Assembly (NCBI GenBank): GCA_934358405.1
Contig: CAKRKL010000016.1
Span: 1 to 23,870 of the forward strand
Direction: 5' to 3'
DNA: 23,870 bases
DNA from: an uncultured Blautia sp.
GTDB taxonomy: Bacteria > Bacillota > Clostridia > Lachnospirales > Lachnospiraceae
Shown here: positions 1-7,219 of the stretch, one piece after another
Numbering within the stretch: the first letter of the stretch is position 1
Layout: every line of letters starts with the position of its first letter
The notes under the pieces: generated by a model
Databases searched by the model: none
Told to the model about the DNA's origin: nothing
What the model saw: only the letters and a program-made list of their open reading frames with translations
Made by a program: the position numbers and the translations under genes

Positions 1-174
1 TCCGGTATTTTCAAATCCGGTGACCCGAAAAAACGTGCAGCTGCGATTGTGAAAGCAGTCACCAACTATCAGGATTCCAAAATGCTTGCAGAGCTTTCCG
101 AAGACCTTGGTGAGGCTATGGTTGGAATCAACGAGCAGGAAATCCAGCTTCTGATGGCAGAGAGAGGTAAATAA
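1..174 (+). CDS. pdxS: Pyridoxal 5'-phosphate synthase subunit PdxS (3' end only)
   Basis: The reading frame is open from base 1 and ends in TAA at 172-174, so only the last 57 residues are present. The visible peptide ([20 protein letters not shown], then [20 protein letters not shown] and a tail ending LMAERGK) is the conserved C-terminal part of PdxS. PdxS is the TIM-barrel synthase subunit that condenses ribose 5-phosphate, glyceraldehyde 3-phosphate and ammonia into PLP in the cytoplasm. The catalytic lysines lie upstream of the window and cannot be checked. The stop is separated by one base from the start of pdxT, the usual tight pdxS-pdxT arrangement, so the two are cotranscribed and probably translationally coupled. 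Confidence 0.95.
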   Translation, partial: SGIFKSGDPKKRAAAIVKAVTNYQDSKMLAELSEDLGEAMVGINEQEIQLLMAERGK

Positions 175-175
175 A

Positions 176-760
176 ATGAAAATCGGAATCCTTGCAGTAC
201 AGGGTGCCTTCGCAGAGCACAGAACCAAGCTGGAAAAATTAGGTGCACAGTGTATAGAGCTGCGAAAAAGAGAAGATCTGGAAAACGGTTTTGACGGACT
301 GGTGCTGCCGGGAGGGGAAAGCACAGTACAGGGAAAGCTTCTTCGCGAACTGGATATGTTCCAGCCTCTGAAAGAAAAAATAGAAGCAGGAATTCCGGTG
401 CTTGCTACCTGCGCCGGACTGATCCTTCTGGCAGACCATCTTTCCAATGATGAGCATGTGTATTTCGGAACCATGCCGGTAACAGTGAAGCGAAATGCCT
501 ACGGCAGACAGCTTGGCAGCTTCCACACAATCCAGGAGATGAAAGGGATGGGAGAAGTTCCCATGACTTTTATCCGCGCTCCTTACATTGAAAAATGCGA
601 AGAAGGTGCAGAAGTGCTGGCAGAAGTAGAAGGAAACATTGTGGCGGTAAAATACAAAGAGCAGTACGGCCTGGCCTTTCATCCGGAGCTGGATGAGGAT
701 GATACCATCCACAGTGCATTCCTTGAAAGTGTTAAGCGTTATTTAGAACATAAAAAATAA
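176..760 (+). CDS. pdxT: Pyridoxal 5'-phosphate synthase glutaminase subunit PdxT
   Basis: This 194-residue protein has the normal length for PdxT, the class I glutamine amidotransferase that hydrolyses glutamine and channels ammonia to PdxS. Visible landmarks are the N-terminal GILAVQGAFAEH, the oxyanion-hole loop PGGEST (residues 45-50), nucleophile Cys79 in LATCAGL, the RNAYGRQ segment (106-112), and the C-terminal FHPEL with His169 and Glu171 completing the Cys-His-Glu triad. The start ATG lies one base after the pdxS stop, and the ribosome binding site (AGAGAGG) lies inside the end of pdxS. A strong hairpin terminator follows 32 bases downstream, so pdxST looks like a self-contained unit. 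Nothing is missing or broken. Confidence 0.97.
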   Translation: MKIGILAVQGAFAEHRTKLEKLGAQCIELRKREDLENGFDGLVLPGGESTVQGKLLRELDMFQPLKEKIEAGIPVLATCAGLILLADHLSNDEHVYFGTMPVTVKRNAYGRQLGSFHTIQEMKGMGEVPMTFIRAPYIEKCEEGAEVLAEVEGNIVAVKYKEQYGLAFHPELDEDDTIHSAFLESVKRYLEHKK

Positions 761-791
761 AGATCATTAAAAGAGAACACCCAGTAATTCC

Positions 792-836
792 AAAATATCT
801 GGTTATAGACGAAAACTATAACTAGATATTTTTTTT
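792..836 (+). terminator. Rho-independent terminator after pdxST
   Basis: A 17-bp stem (792-808 with 816-832, one G.T pair) closes a 7-base loop. The right arm runs directly into a T tract ending at 836. Its position just after pdxT and before the next promoter marks the end of the pdxST transcript. Confidence 0.9.
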
Positions 837-841
837 ACATA

Positions 842-871
842 TTGGACAGACAATCCCCAGTATGTTACTAT
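842..871 (+). promoter_or_regulatory. Candidate vegetative promoter for metY
   Basis: TTGGAC (842-847) and TACTAT (866-871) are separated by 18 bp, a plausible SigA-type promoter. It lies between the pdxT terminator and metY. The roughly 120-base leader that follows is A-rich and poor in G, and shows no S-box or T-box signature. Confidence 0.55.
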
Positions 872-996
872 GCATTCATCAACAAAAACAAAGCAGCAAC
901 AAAGAAAAAAGCAAAAATCAATAACAAAAACAACATTAAATGAAAAATTACTGGCAAGCTTATTTGCTAAAAAGAAAAGATACGGAGGAAAAGAAA

Positions 997-2301
997 ATGG
1001 CAGATATTAAAGATTCCAAAAACTGGGGATTTGAAACAAAACAGTTACACATCGGACAGGAGCAGGCAGACCCGGTAACAGACGCAAGAGCCGTTCCGAT
1101 CTACGCATCCACATCCTATGTATTCCATAACTCACAGCATGCAGCAGACCGCTTCGGACTTCGTGATGCAGGAAACATTTACGGAAGACTTACAAATCCA
1201 ACTGAGGATGTTTTCGAGAAGAGAATCGCAGCTCTTGAAGGCGGCGTTGCAGCATTGGCAGTTGCTTCCGGTGCAGCCGCAATCGCCTACACATTCCAGG
1301 CACTTGCAAAAACAGGTGAGCACATTGTAGCTTCTAAGACCATCTACGGCGGAACTTACAACCTTCTGGCACATACCCTTCCACAGACAAACGGCGTTAC
1401 CGCAACATTTGTAGATCCGGAAGTAGAAGGTTCCTTCGAAGCTGCAATCCAGGAAAACACAAAAGCAATCTTTATTGAAACACTTGGAAACCCGAACTCC
1501 AACCTGATCGATATCGAAGAAGTTGCAAAGGTTGCACATAAACACAACATTCCGCTTGTAGTGGATTCTACATTTGCAACACCTTATCTGGTTCGCCCGA
1601 TCGAGTATGGTGCTGACATTGTGATTCATTCCGCAACCAAATTTATCGGTGGACATGGTACTGCAATCGGCGGTGTAATCGTAGATAGCGGAAACTTTGA
1701 CTGGAAAGCATCCGGCAAATTCCCGTGGATTTCTGAGCCAAACCCAAGCTATCACGGAATTTCCTTCGCAGAGGCAACTGCTCCGGCAGCATTTGTAACC
1801 TACATCCGTGCCATCATCCTTCGTGATACCGGTGCAACACTTTCTCCATTCCATGCATTTTTGTTTTTACAGGGACTGGAAACTCTTTCCTTAAGAGTTG
1901 AGCGTCACGTAAGCAATGCACTGAAAATTGTAGATTACCTGTCCAAGCATCCGCAGGTTGAGGCTGTACATCATCCGTCTCTGGAAAGTGAGCCAAGTCA
2001 TTATCTGTATAAGAAATACCTTCCAAACGGCGGCGGTTCCATCTTCACATTCGAGATCAAGGGAGACGCCAAGACTGCACAGAAATTTATTGATAACCTT
2101 GCAATCTTCTCCCTGCTTGCAAATGTTGCAGATGTAAAATCTCTTGTCATCCATCCTGCAACAACTACACACAGCCAGTGCACAGAGGAAGAGCTTCTTG
2201 ACCAGGGTATCAAGCCAAACACAATTCGTCTTTCCATCGGTATTGAGAAAGCAGAAGACCTGATTGCAGCTTTGGACGCAGCATTTGAGGCAGTGAAATA
2301 A
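997..2301 (+). CDS. metY: O-acetylhomoserine sulfhydrylase (PLP-dependent)
   Basis: This 434-residue cytoplasmic enzyme of the Cys/Met metabolism PLP family converts O-acetylhomoserine and sulfide to homocysteine, the direct-sulfhydrylation route to methionine. The N-terminal FETKQLHIGQ, the YGRLTNPT segment, VDSTFATPYL and the PLP-lysine motif HSATKFIGGHG (Lys215) are all present, and the length (~430) separates it from the shorter cystathionine gamma-synthases. The start was set at 997 because GGAGG (984-988) sits 8 bases upstream; the frame stays open to 940, but that extension lacks a binding site. The codons are strongly biased (AAC, TTC, CTT, GCA), suggesting high expression. The gene stands alone between its own promoter and terminator. 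It is chemically linked to the PdxST upstream because it needs PLP. Confidence 0.93.
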   Translation: MADIKDSKNWGFETKQLHIGQEQADPVTDARAVPIYASTSYVFHNSQHAADRFGLRDAGNIYGRLTNPTEDVFEKRIAALEGGVAALAVASGAAAIAYTFQALAKTGEHIVASKTIYGGTYNLLAHTLPQTNGVTATFVDPEVEGSFEAAIQENTKAIFIETLGNPNSNLIDIEEVAKVAHKHNIPLVVDSTFATPYLVRPIEYGADIVIHSATKFIGGHGTAIGGVIVDSGNFDWKASGKFPWISEPNPSYHGISFAEATAPAAFVTYIRAIILRDTGATLSPFHAFLFLQGLETLSLRVERHVSNALKIVDYLSKHPQVEAVHHPSLESEPSHYLYKKYLPNGGGSIFTFEIKGDAKTAQKFIDNLAIFSLLANVADVKSLVIHPATTTHSQCTEEELLDQGIKPNTIRLSIGIEKAEDLIAALDAAFEAVK

Positions 2302-2331
2302 GATTCTTAAAAATATAAAACTCTGATATGA

Positions 2332-2379
2332 AAAATAAGCATCGTACTTTCCGGAAACAGAAAATACGATGCTTATTTT
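2332..2379 (+). terminator. Rho-independent terminator after metY
   Basis: A perfect 15-bp stem (2332-2346 with 2365-2379) encloses an 18-base loop. The arms begin with AAAA and end with TTTT, so it could act on either strand. It insulates metY from the following operon. Confidence 0.85.
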
Positions 2380-2419
2380 GTATGTGCAGCAGAAAGTTCG
2401 CAAAATAGTCACAAGGTTT

Positions 2420-2451
2420 TTCAGGTTCATTTCAGGTCGTGCATCTATAAT
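2420..2451 (+). promoter_or_regulatory. Candidate activator-dependent promoter with an 11-bp-phased direct repeat
   Basis: TTCAGGT occurs at 2420-2426 and again at 2431-2437, exactly 11 bp apart, followed by a perfect TATAAT at 2446-2451. There is no good -35 box; the repeats occupy that place. Tandem half-sites one helical turn apart over the -35 region are typical of OmpR/PhoB-family response regulators. The -10 is seen; the regulator is inferred and is not in the window. Confidence 0.55.
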
Positions 2452-2515
2452 ACCAGAATATGATCGAAGCAGCCCCAAAATATGGATGGCTGATTTGGGA
2501 AGGGAGGTAAGACAA

Positions 2516-3247
2516 ATGGAAGCAAAGAAAATAAAATCAGATTTGAATATTCGAACAAGTTCGAAGGGACATTATCGTCATGAACTGAAATACAGCATTA
2601 CCTACTGGCAGTATCTGCAGCTTAAAAGCCGTTTGCGCCAGGTGATGAAAACGGATCCCCACACCGGAGCTGATGGAACCTACCGGATTCGAAGTATTTA
2701 TTTTGATAATGTGCAGGACAAAGCACTGATGGAAAAGATAAATGGTGTTGCGAAAAGAGAAAAGTTCAGAATTCGTTACTATAATGATGATTTTACGCAG
2801 ATTACCATGGAAAAGAAAATAAAAGATGACAATCTTTGCATGAAGGTAAGTGCTCGTTTAAAAGAAAAAGAGTGCAGAATGCTTCTTGAGGGAAATCTGG
2901 AATGGATGAGAAATCATCCGGCTTCTCTGGTGCAGGAGCTTTACGGGAAAATGAAGTACCAGCAGCTAAGACCCAGAGTACTTGTTTCTTATATAAGGGA
3001 ACCGTATATTTATGCAGCCGGAAATGTGCGGATTACTTTTGACTGGAATGTGCGGACCACCATGTATCACCGGAAATTTCTGGAAGAAAAGGTCTATGAT
3101 GTGGATGCTGTGCAATGTCCGGGGGAGATGATCATGGAAGTAAAATTTGATAGTTTTTTGCCCGGAGTGATTCAGAATCTGATCCAGATGGACAAAATAC
3201 GGCAGCAGTCTTTTTCCAAGTATGGAGCGTGTCGGAATTATGGATAA
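2516..3247 (+). CDS. VTC-domain polyphosphate polymerase
   Basis: This 243-residue soluble protein matches the VTC (vacuolar transporter chaperone) catalytic domain, a triphosphate-tunnel enzyme that polymerises ATP gamma-phosphate into polyphosphate. Paired charged residues expected to line the tunnel are visible: Glu23/Lys25 in RHELKY, Arg57/Arg59 in YRIRSIYFDN, Arg85/Arg87 in FRIRYY, Glu99/Lys101 in MEKKIK, Arg154 and Arg161 in RVLVSYIREPY, and Glu208/Lys210 in MEVKFD. The start at 2516 was chosen because GGGAGG (2502-2507) precedes it by 8 bases; the open extension to 2369 runs through the promoter and terminator. It has no membrane segment of its own. The next gene, 18 bases away, supplies four and is followed by a CotH kinase. 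Family assignment is firm; polymerase activity is inferred from family and residues. Confidence 0.85.
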   Translation: MEAKKIKSDLNIRTSSKGHYRHELKYSITYWQYLQLKSRLRQVMKTDPHTGADGTYRIRSIYFDNVQDKALMEKINGVAKREKFRIRYYNDDFTQITMEKKIKDDNLCMKVSARLKEKECRMLLEGNLEWMRNHPASLVQELYGKMKYQQLRPRVLVSYIREPYIYAAGNVRITFDWNVRTTMYHRKFLEEKVYDVDAVQCPGEMIMEVKFDSFLPGVIQNLIQMDKIRQQSFSKYGACRNYG

Positions 3248-3265
3248 TACAGGAGGAATTGTAAA

Positions 3266-3937
3266 GTGACATTTAATGATATTTTTAAATCCAGTTTTCT
3301 GGAAAGTATAACAGAATTTTCAGCAGCGGACACCCTGATCGCTATGGTTGCAGCGTTGGTAATCGGTATGTTTATTTTTGTGGTTTATAAAAAGACATTT
3401 AACAGTGTAATGTATTCCACCGGCTTTGCCATGACCCTTGTGGGGATGACTATGGTGACCACGTTGGTGATTTTGGCAGTAACGTCAAATGTTGTGCTGT
3501 CACTTGGTATGGTAGGTGCACTTTCTATTGTGCGTTTTCGTGCAGCAATCAAAGAGCCTATGGAAATCGTCTATCTGTTCTGGGCAGTGGCTGCCGGAAT
3601 TGTGATCGGTGCGGGAATGCTGCCGCTGGCAGTGATCGGTTCTGCTATTATCGGCGTGATTCTTATTCTTTTTGCCAACAAAAAAATACATGACAATCCA
3701 TATCTTCTGATTCTGAACTGTCAGGATGAAAATGCAGAAAATACAGCTCTTTCTCTTATAAAGGAAGCAGTGAAAAAATATGCAGTGAAATCAAAAACAG
3801 TAAACGCGCAGGGAATTGAGTTCACAGCAGAGATCCGCATGAAAGACGGGGAAACTGCATTTGTAAACCGTCTGAATGAAATAGCAGGTGTGGAAAATGC
3901 AACTCTGGTAAGCTATAACGGTGAATATATGTCCTGA
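3266..3937 (+). CDS. DUF4956 family membrane protein
   Basis: This 223-residue protein has four hydrophobic segments (about 23-41, 55-75, 102-117 and 120-136) and a soluble C-terminal part (about 145-223) that looks like a small alpha/beta domain. The conserved family signature GALSIVRFRAAIKEP is at residues 84-98, between the second and third segments. It starts with GTG behind a perfect AGGAGG (3251-3256). No function is established to my knowledge. Placement between a soluble VTC polymerase and an extracytoplasmic CotH kinase suggests it is the membrane partner of the cassette, possibly anchoring the polymerase or forming a path for polyphosphate, as the membrane part of yeast VTC does. 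That role is inference. Confidence 0.85.
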   Translation: MTFNDIFKSSFLESITEFSAADTLIAMVAALVIGMFIFVVYKKTFNSVMYSTGFAMTLVGMTMVTTLVILAVTSNVVLSLGMVGALSIVRFRAAIKEPMEIVYLFWAVAAGIVIGAGMLPLAVIGSAIIGVILILFANKKIHDNPYLLILNCQDENAENTALSLIKEAVKKYAVKSKTVNAQGIEFTAEIRMKDGETAFVNRLNEIAGVENATLVSYNGEYMS

Positions 3938-3953
3938 CAGGAGGGAAAAGCAC

Positions 3954-5711
3954 ATGGTTACAAATAAATATATAACAAGGATTGCATCTGTAATCATGGC
4001 TGCGGCAGTGATTCTGTGTCTTATGGCTTCTCTTTTTTCTGATAAGCTTCAGGAAGTCTATGGAAACAATGCGGTCACAATGAAATACGAAAGCAAGCTG
4101 TTTAACACAGATCAGATTATGGATATTGATATTCTTATGGACGAGGATGACTGGAATAATATGCTGGAAAATGCTATTTCCGAGGAATATTATTCCTGCA
4201 ATGTGGTGGTAAACGGCAAGACCTTTTATTCTGTTGGAATCCGGCCAAAAGGAAACACAAGCCTTTCCTCTATTGCAAATGATCCGGATACTGACCGGTA
4301 CAGCTTTAAGCTGGAATTCGATCATTATATAGAAGGGCAGACATGCTATGGACTTGATAAGCTGATCCTGAACAACAATTATGCAGATGCTACCAACATG
4401 AAAGAGGCAATTGTTTACGACATGTACCAGTATCTTGGTGTGGATGCTTCTTTATATAATTATGCAAAAATTAGCGTAAACGGAGATTACCGGGGTGTTT
4501 ATCTGGCACTGGAAGCTGTGGAAGATAGCTTCATGCTGCGAAACTACGGAACGGAGGACGGAAATCTGTATAAGCCGGAGAGCATGGGCATTGGCGGCGG
4601 TGTAGATGGAAATGGTTTTCCGCAGAAGGGAGAGATGTCAGATGGAGAGGACTTTCCGCAGAAGGGAGAGATGCCAGATGGAGAGGACTTTCCGCAGAAG
4701 GGAGAGATGCCAGATGGAGAGGACTTTCCGCAGAAGGGAGAGATGCCGGATGGCGAGGACTTTCCGCAAATGGGAGAAGCTCCCAATGGAGAAGCCGCAG
4801 ATATCAAAATGGGAATCATGGGTGGAAATGGAGGCGCAGATCTGAACTATACAGATGATGATCTTGACAGCTATTCTACAATCTGGGACGGTGAAATCAC
4901 AGATACAGATAAAAAAGACCACAAGCGGGTGGTAGAAGCCTTAAAAAATATCAGTGAAGGTACAGATTTGGAAACCTATATGGATGTAGATAATATACTG
5001 AAATATATGGCAGTTCACGCCTTCGTGGTGAACGATGACAGCCTTTCCGGTACTATGGCGCATAATTATTACCTGTATGAATATAATGGCAAGCTGAATA
5101 TTTTGCCATGGGACTACAACCTTTCCTTTGGCGGTATGTCCATGGGCGGCAAAATGGGAGGTCAGTCTTCAGGAGCAACTTCGGTGATCAACGATGCCAT
5201 TGATACGCCATTTTCCATTACTGATTTTTTCGATGCCCTTCTGGAAAACGAGGAATATCTGGAACAGTACCATGGGTATCTGAATGAACTTGTGGAAAAA
5301 TATGTGAATGGTGGTGAGTTTGAGAAAACTTATGAGAGAATCCGCAGCCAGATCGGTGACCTGGTAGGAAATGACCCCACTGCTTTTTACAGCTATGAAG
5401 AATATGAGGAAGCCGCAAATATGCTAATAGAAGTGGTACAGCTTCGGGCAAAAAGCGTCAGCGGCCAGCTGGCAGGCACTATTCCATCCACAGGCGAAGG
5501 CCAGCAGCAGGATTCTTCCAACCTGATTGATGGCTCAGACATTGATCTTAGTGTAATGGGCAGCTTTTCCGGTGGGGGAGGCGGAAACGAAGGTCAGGGA
5601 AAGGATAATGGCTTTGCAGGCACGCCCCAGCCTTTCGATGCAGGAGATGTTTCTCCGATATCTGAGGAAAAAGCTGATTTACAGGACTCCAATCAGGATA
5701 GTGTAAAATAA
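3954..5711 (+). CDS. CotH-family kinase with 12-residue repeat insert
   Basis: This 585-residue protein has an N-terminal membrane anchor or signal (about 7-27), then a CotH kinase-like domain outside the membrane. Family landmarks are the RPKGNTS segment, YGLDKLILNNNYAD, GVYLALEAVED, GNLYKPES, VVNDDS (Asn360-Asp362) and the metal-binding PWDYNLSFGG with Asp387. Bacillus CotH phosphorylates spore coat proteins; homologues outside spores have uncertain substrates. Residues 222-281 are five tandem copies of a 12-residue unit, FPQKGEMPDGED. The C-terminus has a Gly-rich stretch (GSFSGGGGG) and an acidic tail. The start at 3954 follows AGGAGGG (3939-3945); an upstream GTG at 3921 overlaps the previous gene without a binding site. 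It is third in the VTC-DUF4956-CotH operon. No clear terminator follows. Confidence 0.85.
   Translation: MVTNKYITRIASVIMAAAVILCLMASLFSDKLQEVYGNNAVTMKYESKLFNTDQIMDIDILMDEDDWNNMLENAISEEYYSCNVVVNGKTFYSVGIRPKGNTSLSSIANDPDTDRYSFKLEFDHYIEGQTCYGLDKLILNNNYADATNMKEAIVYDMYQYLGVDASLYNYAKISVNGDYRGVYLALEAVEDSFMLRNYGTEDGNLYKPESMGIGGGVDGNGFPQKGEMSDGEDFPQKGEMPDGEDFPQKGEMPDGEDFPQKGEMPDGEDFPQMGEAPNGEAADIKMGIMGGNGGADLNYTDDDLDSYSTIWDGEITDTDKKDHKRVVEALKNISEGTDLETYMDVDNILKYMAVHAFVVNDDSLSGTMAHNYYLYEYNGKLNILPWDYNLSFGGMSMGGKMGGQSSGATSVINDAIDTPFSITDFFDALLENEEYLEQYHGYLNELVEKYVNGGEFEKTYERIRSQIGDLVGNDPTAFYSYEEYEEAANMLIEVVQLRAKSVSGQLAGTIPSTGEGQQQDSSNLIDGSDIDLSVMGSFSGGGGGNEGQGKDNGFAGTPQPFDAGDVSPISEEKADLQDSNQDSVK
4617..4796 (+). 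repeat. 36-bp tandem repeat (coding minisatellite), five copies
   Basis: TTTCCGCAG recurs at 4617, 4653, 4689, 4725 and 4761, a strict 36-bp period. Copies 2 to 4 are nearly identical; the first and last are diverged, as expected at the edges of an array that expands by slippage. Each unit encodes 12 residues in frame, so copy-number change would lengthen or shorten the CotH protein without breaking it. Confidence 0.95.
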
Positions 5712-5787
5712 GAAAAAAACGGAGCTGCGAAATCTATACTGCATTGTAAAGATTAGATAAGTAAACTTCATCGGCCGATAAAAATGC

Positions 5788-5816
5788 TTGTCATAATAGA
5801 GTGAATCCGTTATAAT
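5788..5816 (+). promoter_or_regulatory. Strong vegetative promoter for the SH3-repeat protein
   Basis: TTGTCA (5788-5793), a 17-bp spacer and a perfect TATAAT (5811-5816) form a near-consensus promoter. It gives a leader of about 105 bases before the start codon at 5927. A 10-bp palindrome, ATCGGCCGAT (5770-5779), ends 8 bp upstream of the -35 box. Confidence 0.8.
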
Positions 5817-5926
5817 TTTTTATATATAAGATGCAAGAATAAATAATATTCAGATAATTACAACGGTGAAAAGAGGAAAACGTAGTCATTGTAGTTGTGC
5901 AGAATTATATAAAGGGGGATTTTACT

Positions 5927-6892
5927 ATGACAAAGATGAAGAAATTGTATTTACCCGTTCTTACCGCGGCAGCCATTACATTTTCCATTTTCGGAATGCC
6001 AAAGAAAGCAGAGGCCTCCTGTAATACCTATCAGGTAAATGTAGCCAAGGGCTATTTGGCTCTTCGTACAGATACAGCCTTTGACAGCAGAAATGAGATT
6101 GGAGAGCTTTACAATGGAGATCTGGTAGAGGTGATGGATTATACAGGTGCCACCGGCTACTGGTATGTATACTCACCGAAGTATGATACCTTTGGTTATG
6201 TGAATAACGATTATCTCAATTCTATTTCTTCTTCAGTATCGGCTTATGATACCATGTGGACCGTAAGTGTGGAGAAAGGCTATCTGGCACTCCGTAATGC
6301 AGCATGCTATGACTCTGCCAATGAAATTGGCAAGCTGTATTCCGGCGATAATGTGTGGGTTTGCGACAGCAGCGATTTTACGTACTGGTATGTATACTCA
6401 CCGAAGCTGAACTGCTATGGCTTTGTAAATCAGGAATATCTGTATACAAATGAAGATATGGATGCGGGAACCAGCTATTTCGGTGAGACCAGAATGGTCA
6501 GCGTAGCCAAGGGCTACCTGGCACTTCGCAATATGAAGGCTTATGATGCTTCCAATGAGATCGGAGAGCTTTACACTGGAGATGTAGTCCAGCTTCTGGA
6601 GACAAGTGATCCGAAGTACTGGTATGTATATTCTCCGAAATATGATATGAACGGTTTCGTGAACAAAGACTACCTGGTAGGCGGCAGTACATTCGCTACC
6701 AAGTCTGTCAGTGTATCCAAGGGGTATCTGGCACTTCGCTCTGCCATGAGCTATGATGAATCCAATGAGATCGGAGAGCTTTATACCGGTGACACCGTAG
6801 TGGTGATCGACTCCAGTAACTCCCAGTACTGGTATGTATATTCCACCGGTCTTATGATGTATGGCTATGTAAATAAAGATTATCTGTACTAA
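5927..6892 (+). CDS. Secreted protein of four SH3-like repeats
   Basis: This 321-residue exported protein has a signal peptide (1-30, cleavage after KKAEA), then four homologous repeats at about 36-97, 112-172, 190-250 and 260-320. Each repeat follows the pattern KGYLALR, Tyr/Phe-Asp, NEIGELY, GD-V, YWYVYSP, YVN-DYL, which fits a bacterial SH3-like domain of the kind that binds cell wall peptide or glycan. There is no catalytic domain, so a binding or matrix role is more likely than an enzyme. The start at 5927 is behind AAAGGGGGA (5911-5919); an in-frame ATG at 5897 lacks a site. It is monocistronic, between a strong promoter and a terminator. The ligand is unknown. Confidence 0.8.
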   Translation: MTKMKKLYLPVLTAAAITFSIFGMPKKAEASCNTYQVNVAKGYLALRTDTAFDSRNEIGELYNGDLVEVMDYTGATGYWYVYSPKYDTFGYVNNDYLNSISSSVSAYDTMWTVSVEKGYLALRNAACYDSANEIGKLYSGDNVWVCDSSDFTYWYVYSPKLNCYGFVNQEYLYTNEDMDAGTSYFGETRMVSVAKGYLALRNMKAYDASNEIGELYTGDVVQLLETSDPKYWYVYSPKYDMNGFVNKDYLVGGSTFATKSVSVSKGYLALRSAMSYDESNEIGELYTGDTVVVIDSSNSQYWYVYSTGLMMYGYVNKDYLY

Positions 6893-6907
6893 TTTACTGA
6901 CCATTTG

Positions 6908-6945
6908 AAGCGCTGCTGTTTTTAATTAGACAGCAGCGCTTTTTT
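6908..6945 (+). terminator. Rho-independent terminator after the SH3-repeat gene
   Basis: A perfect 12-bp GC-rich stem (6908-6919 with 6930-6941) with a 10-base loop is followed by a run of T to 6945. Confidence 0.92.
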
Positions 6946-6946
6946 G

Positions 6947-6975
6947 TTGTATTTAAAAGACAGGTGTGCTAAAAT
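6947..6975 (+). promoter_or_regulatory. Candidate promoter for the cobalamin riboswitch operon
   Basis: TTGTAT (6947-6952), a 17-bp spacer and TAAAAT (6970-6975) lie immediately after the previous terminator and about 16 bases before the riboswitch P1 stem. The match is moderate, but the position is right. Confidence 0.55.
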
Positions 6976-6990
6976 TACAAAGTAATTGAA

Positions 6991-7186
6991 TTTTGTTAAG
7001 TGAACAGCATGTCGGAGACTTTTTATAAGCTTTGGAAATGCTGCTAGAGGGAACCAGGGTAAGAGCCTGGACGGTTGCGGCCACTGTAAGCAGGAAGGTG
7101 TACTTCAAAATGCCATTGCATACCTATATGCGAGAAGGCGGGGAACACCATTATAACCTGTAAGTCAGGAAACCTGCTTGGCAAAG
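6991..7186 (+). ncRNA. Cobalamin riboswitch aptamer
   Basis: The region carries cobalamin-riboswitch signatures: the GAGGGAAC segment near 7047-7054, the B12-box core GCCACTG (7080-7086), and the closing GTAAGTCAGGAAACCTGC near 7160-7177. A P1 stem can be drawn between 6992-7000 (TTTGTTAAG) and 7177-7185 (CTTGGCAAA) with two G.U pairs, which sets the boundaries. Such aptamers bind adenosylcobalamin or related corrinoids and usually repress uptake genes. Here it precedes a FecCD-type importer operon, which supports corrinoid as the transported ligand. Confidence 0.93.
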
Positions 7187-7219
7187 TAAGAAGGAGCTTC
7201 CGTTAAAAGTATCCCTTTT

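Noticed and set aside
1132..1854. Minus-strand open frame of 240 codons opposite metY
   Set aside because: Rich in Cys and low in any family pattern; a shadow of a strongly codon-biased PLP enzyme gene.
2369..2515. 49-codon upstream extension of the VTC protein
   Set aside because: It starts inside the metY terminator and crosses the promoter; the ATG at 2516 has a strong binding site and the extension is not VTC-like.
4617..4796. Possible CRISPR-like array
   Set aside because: The units are contiguous without unique spacers and are in frame with a gene, so this is a coding tandem repeat.
4544..4922. Repeat-containing open frames in other frames and on the other strand at the minisatellite
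   Set aside because: The 36-bp period keeps several frames open by itself. Only the CotH frame has conserved domains on both sides and a ribosome binding site.
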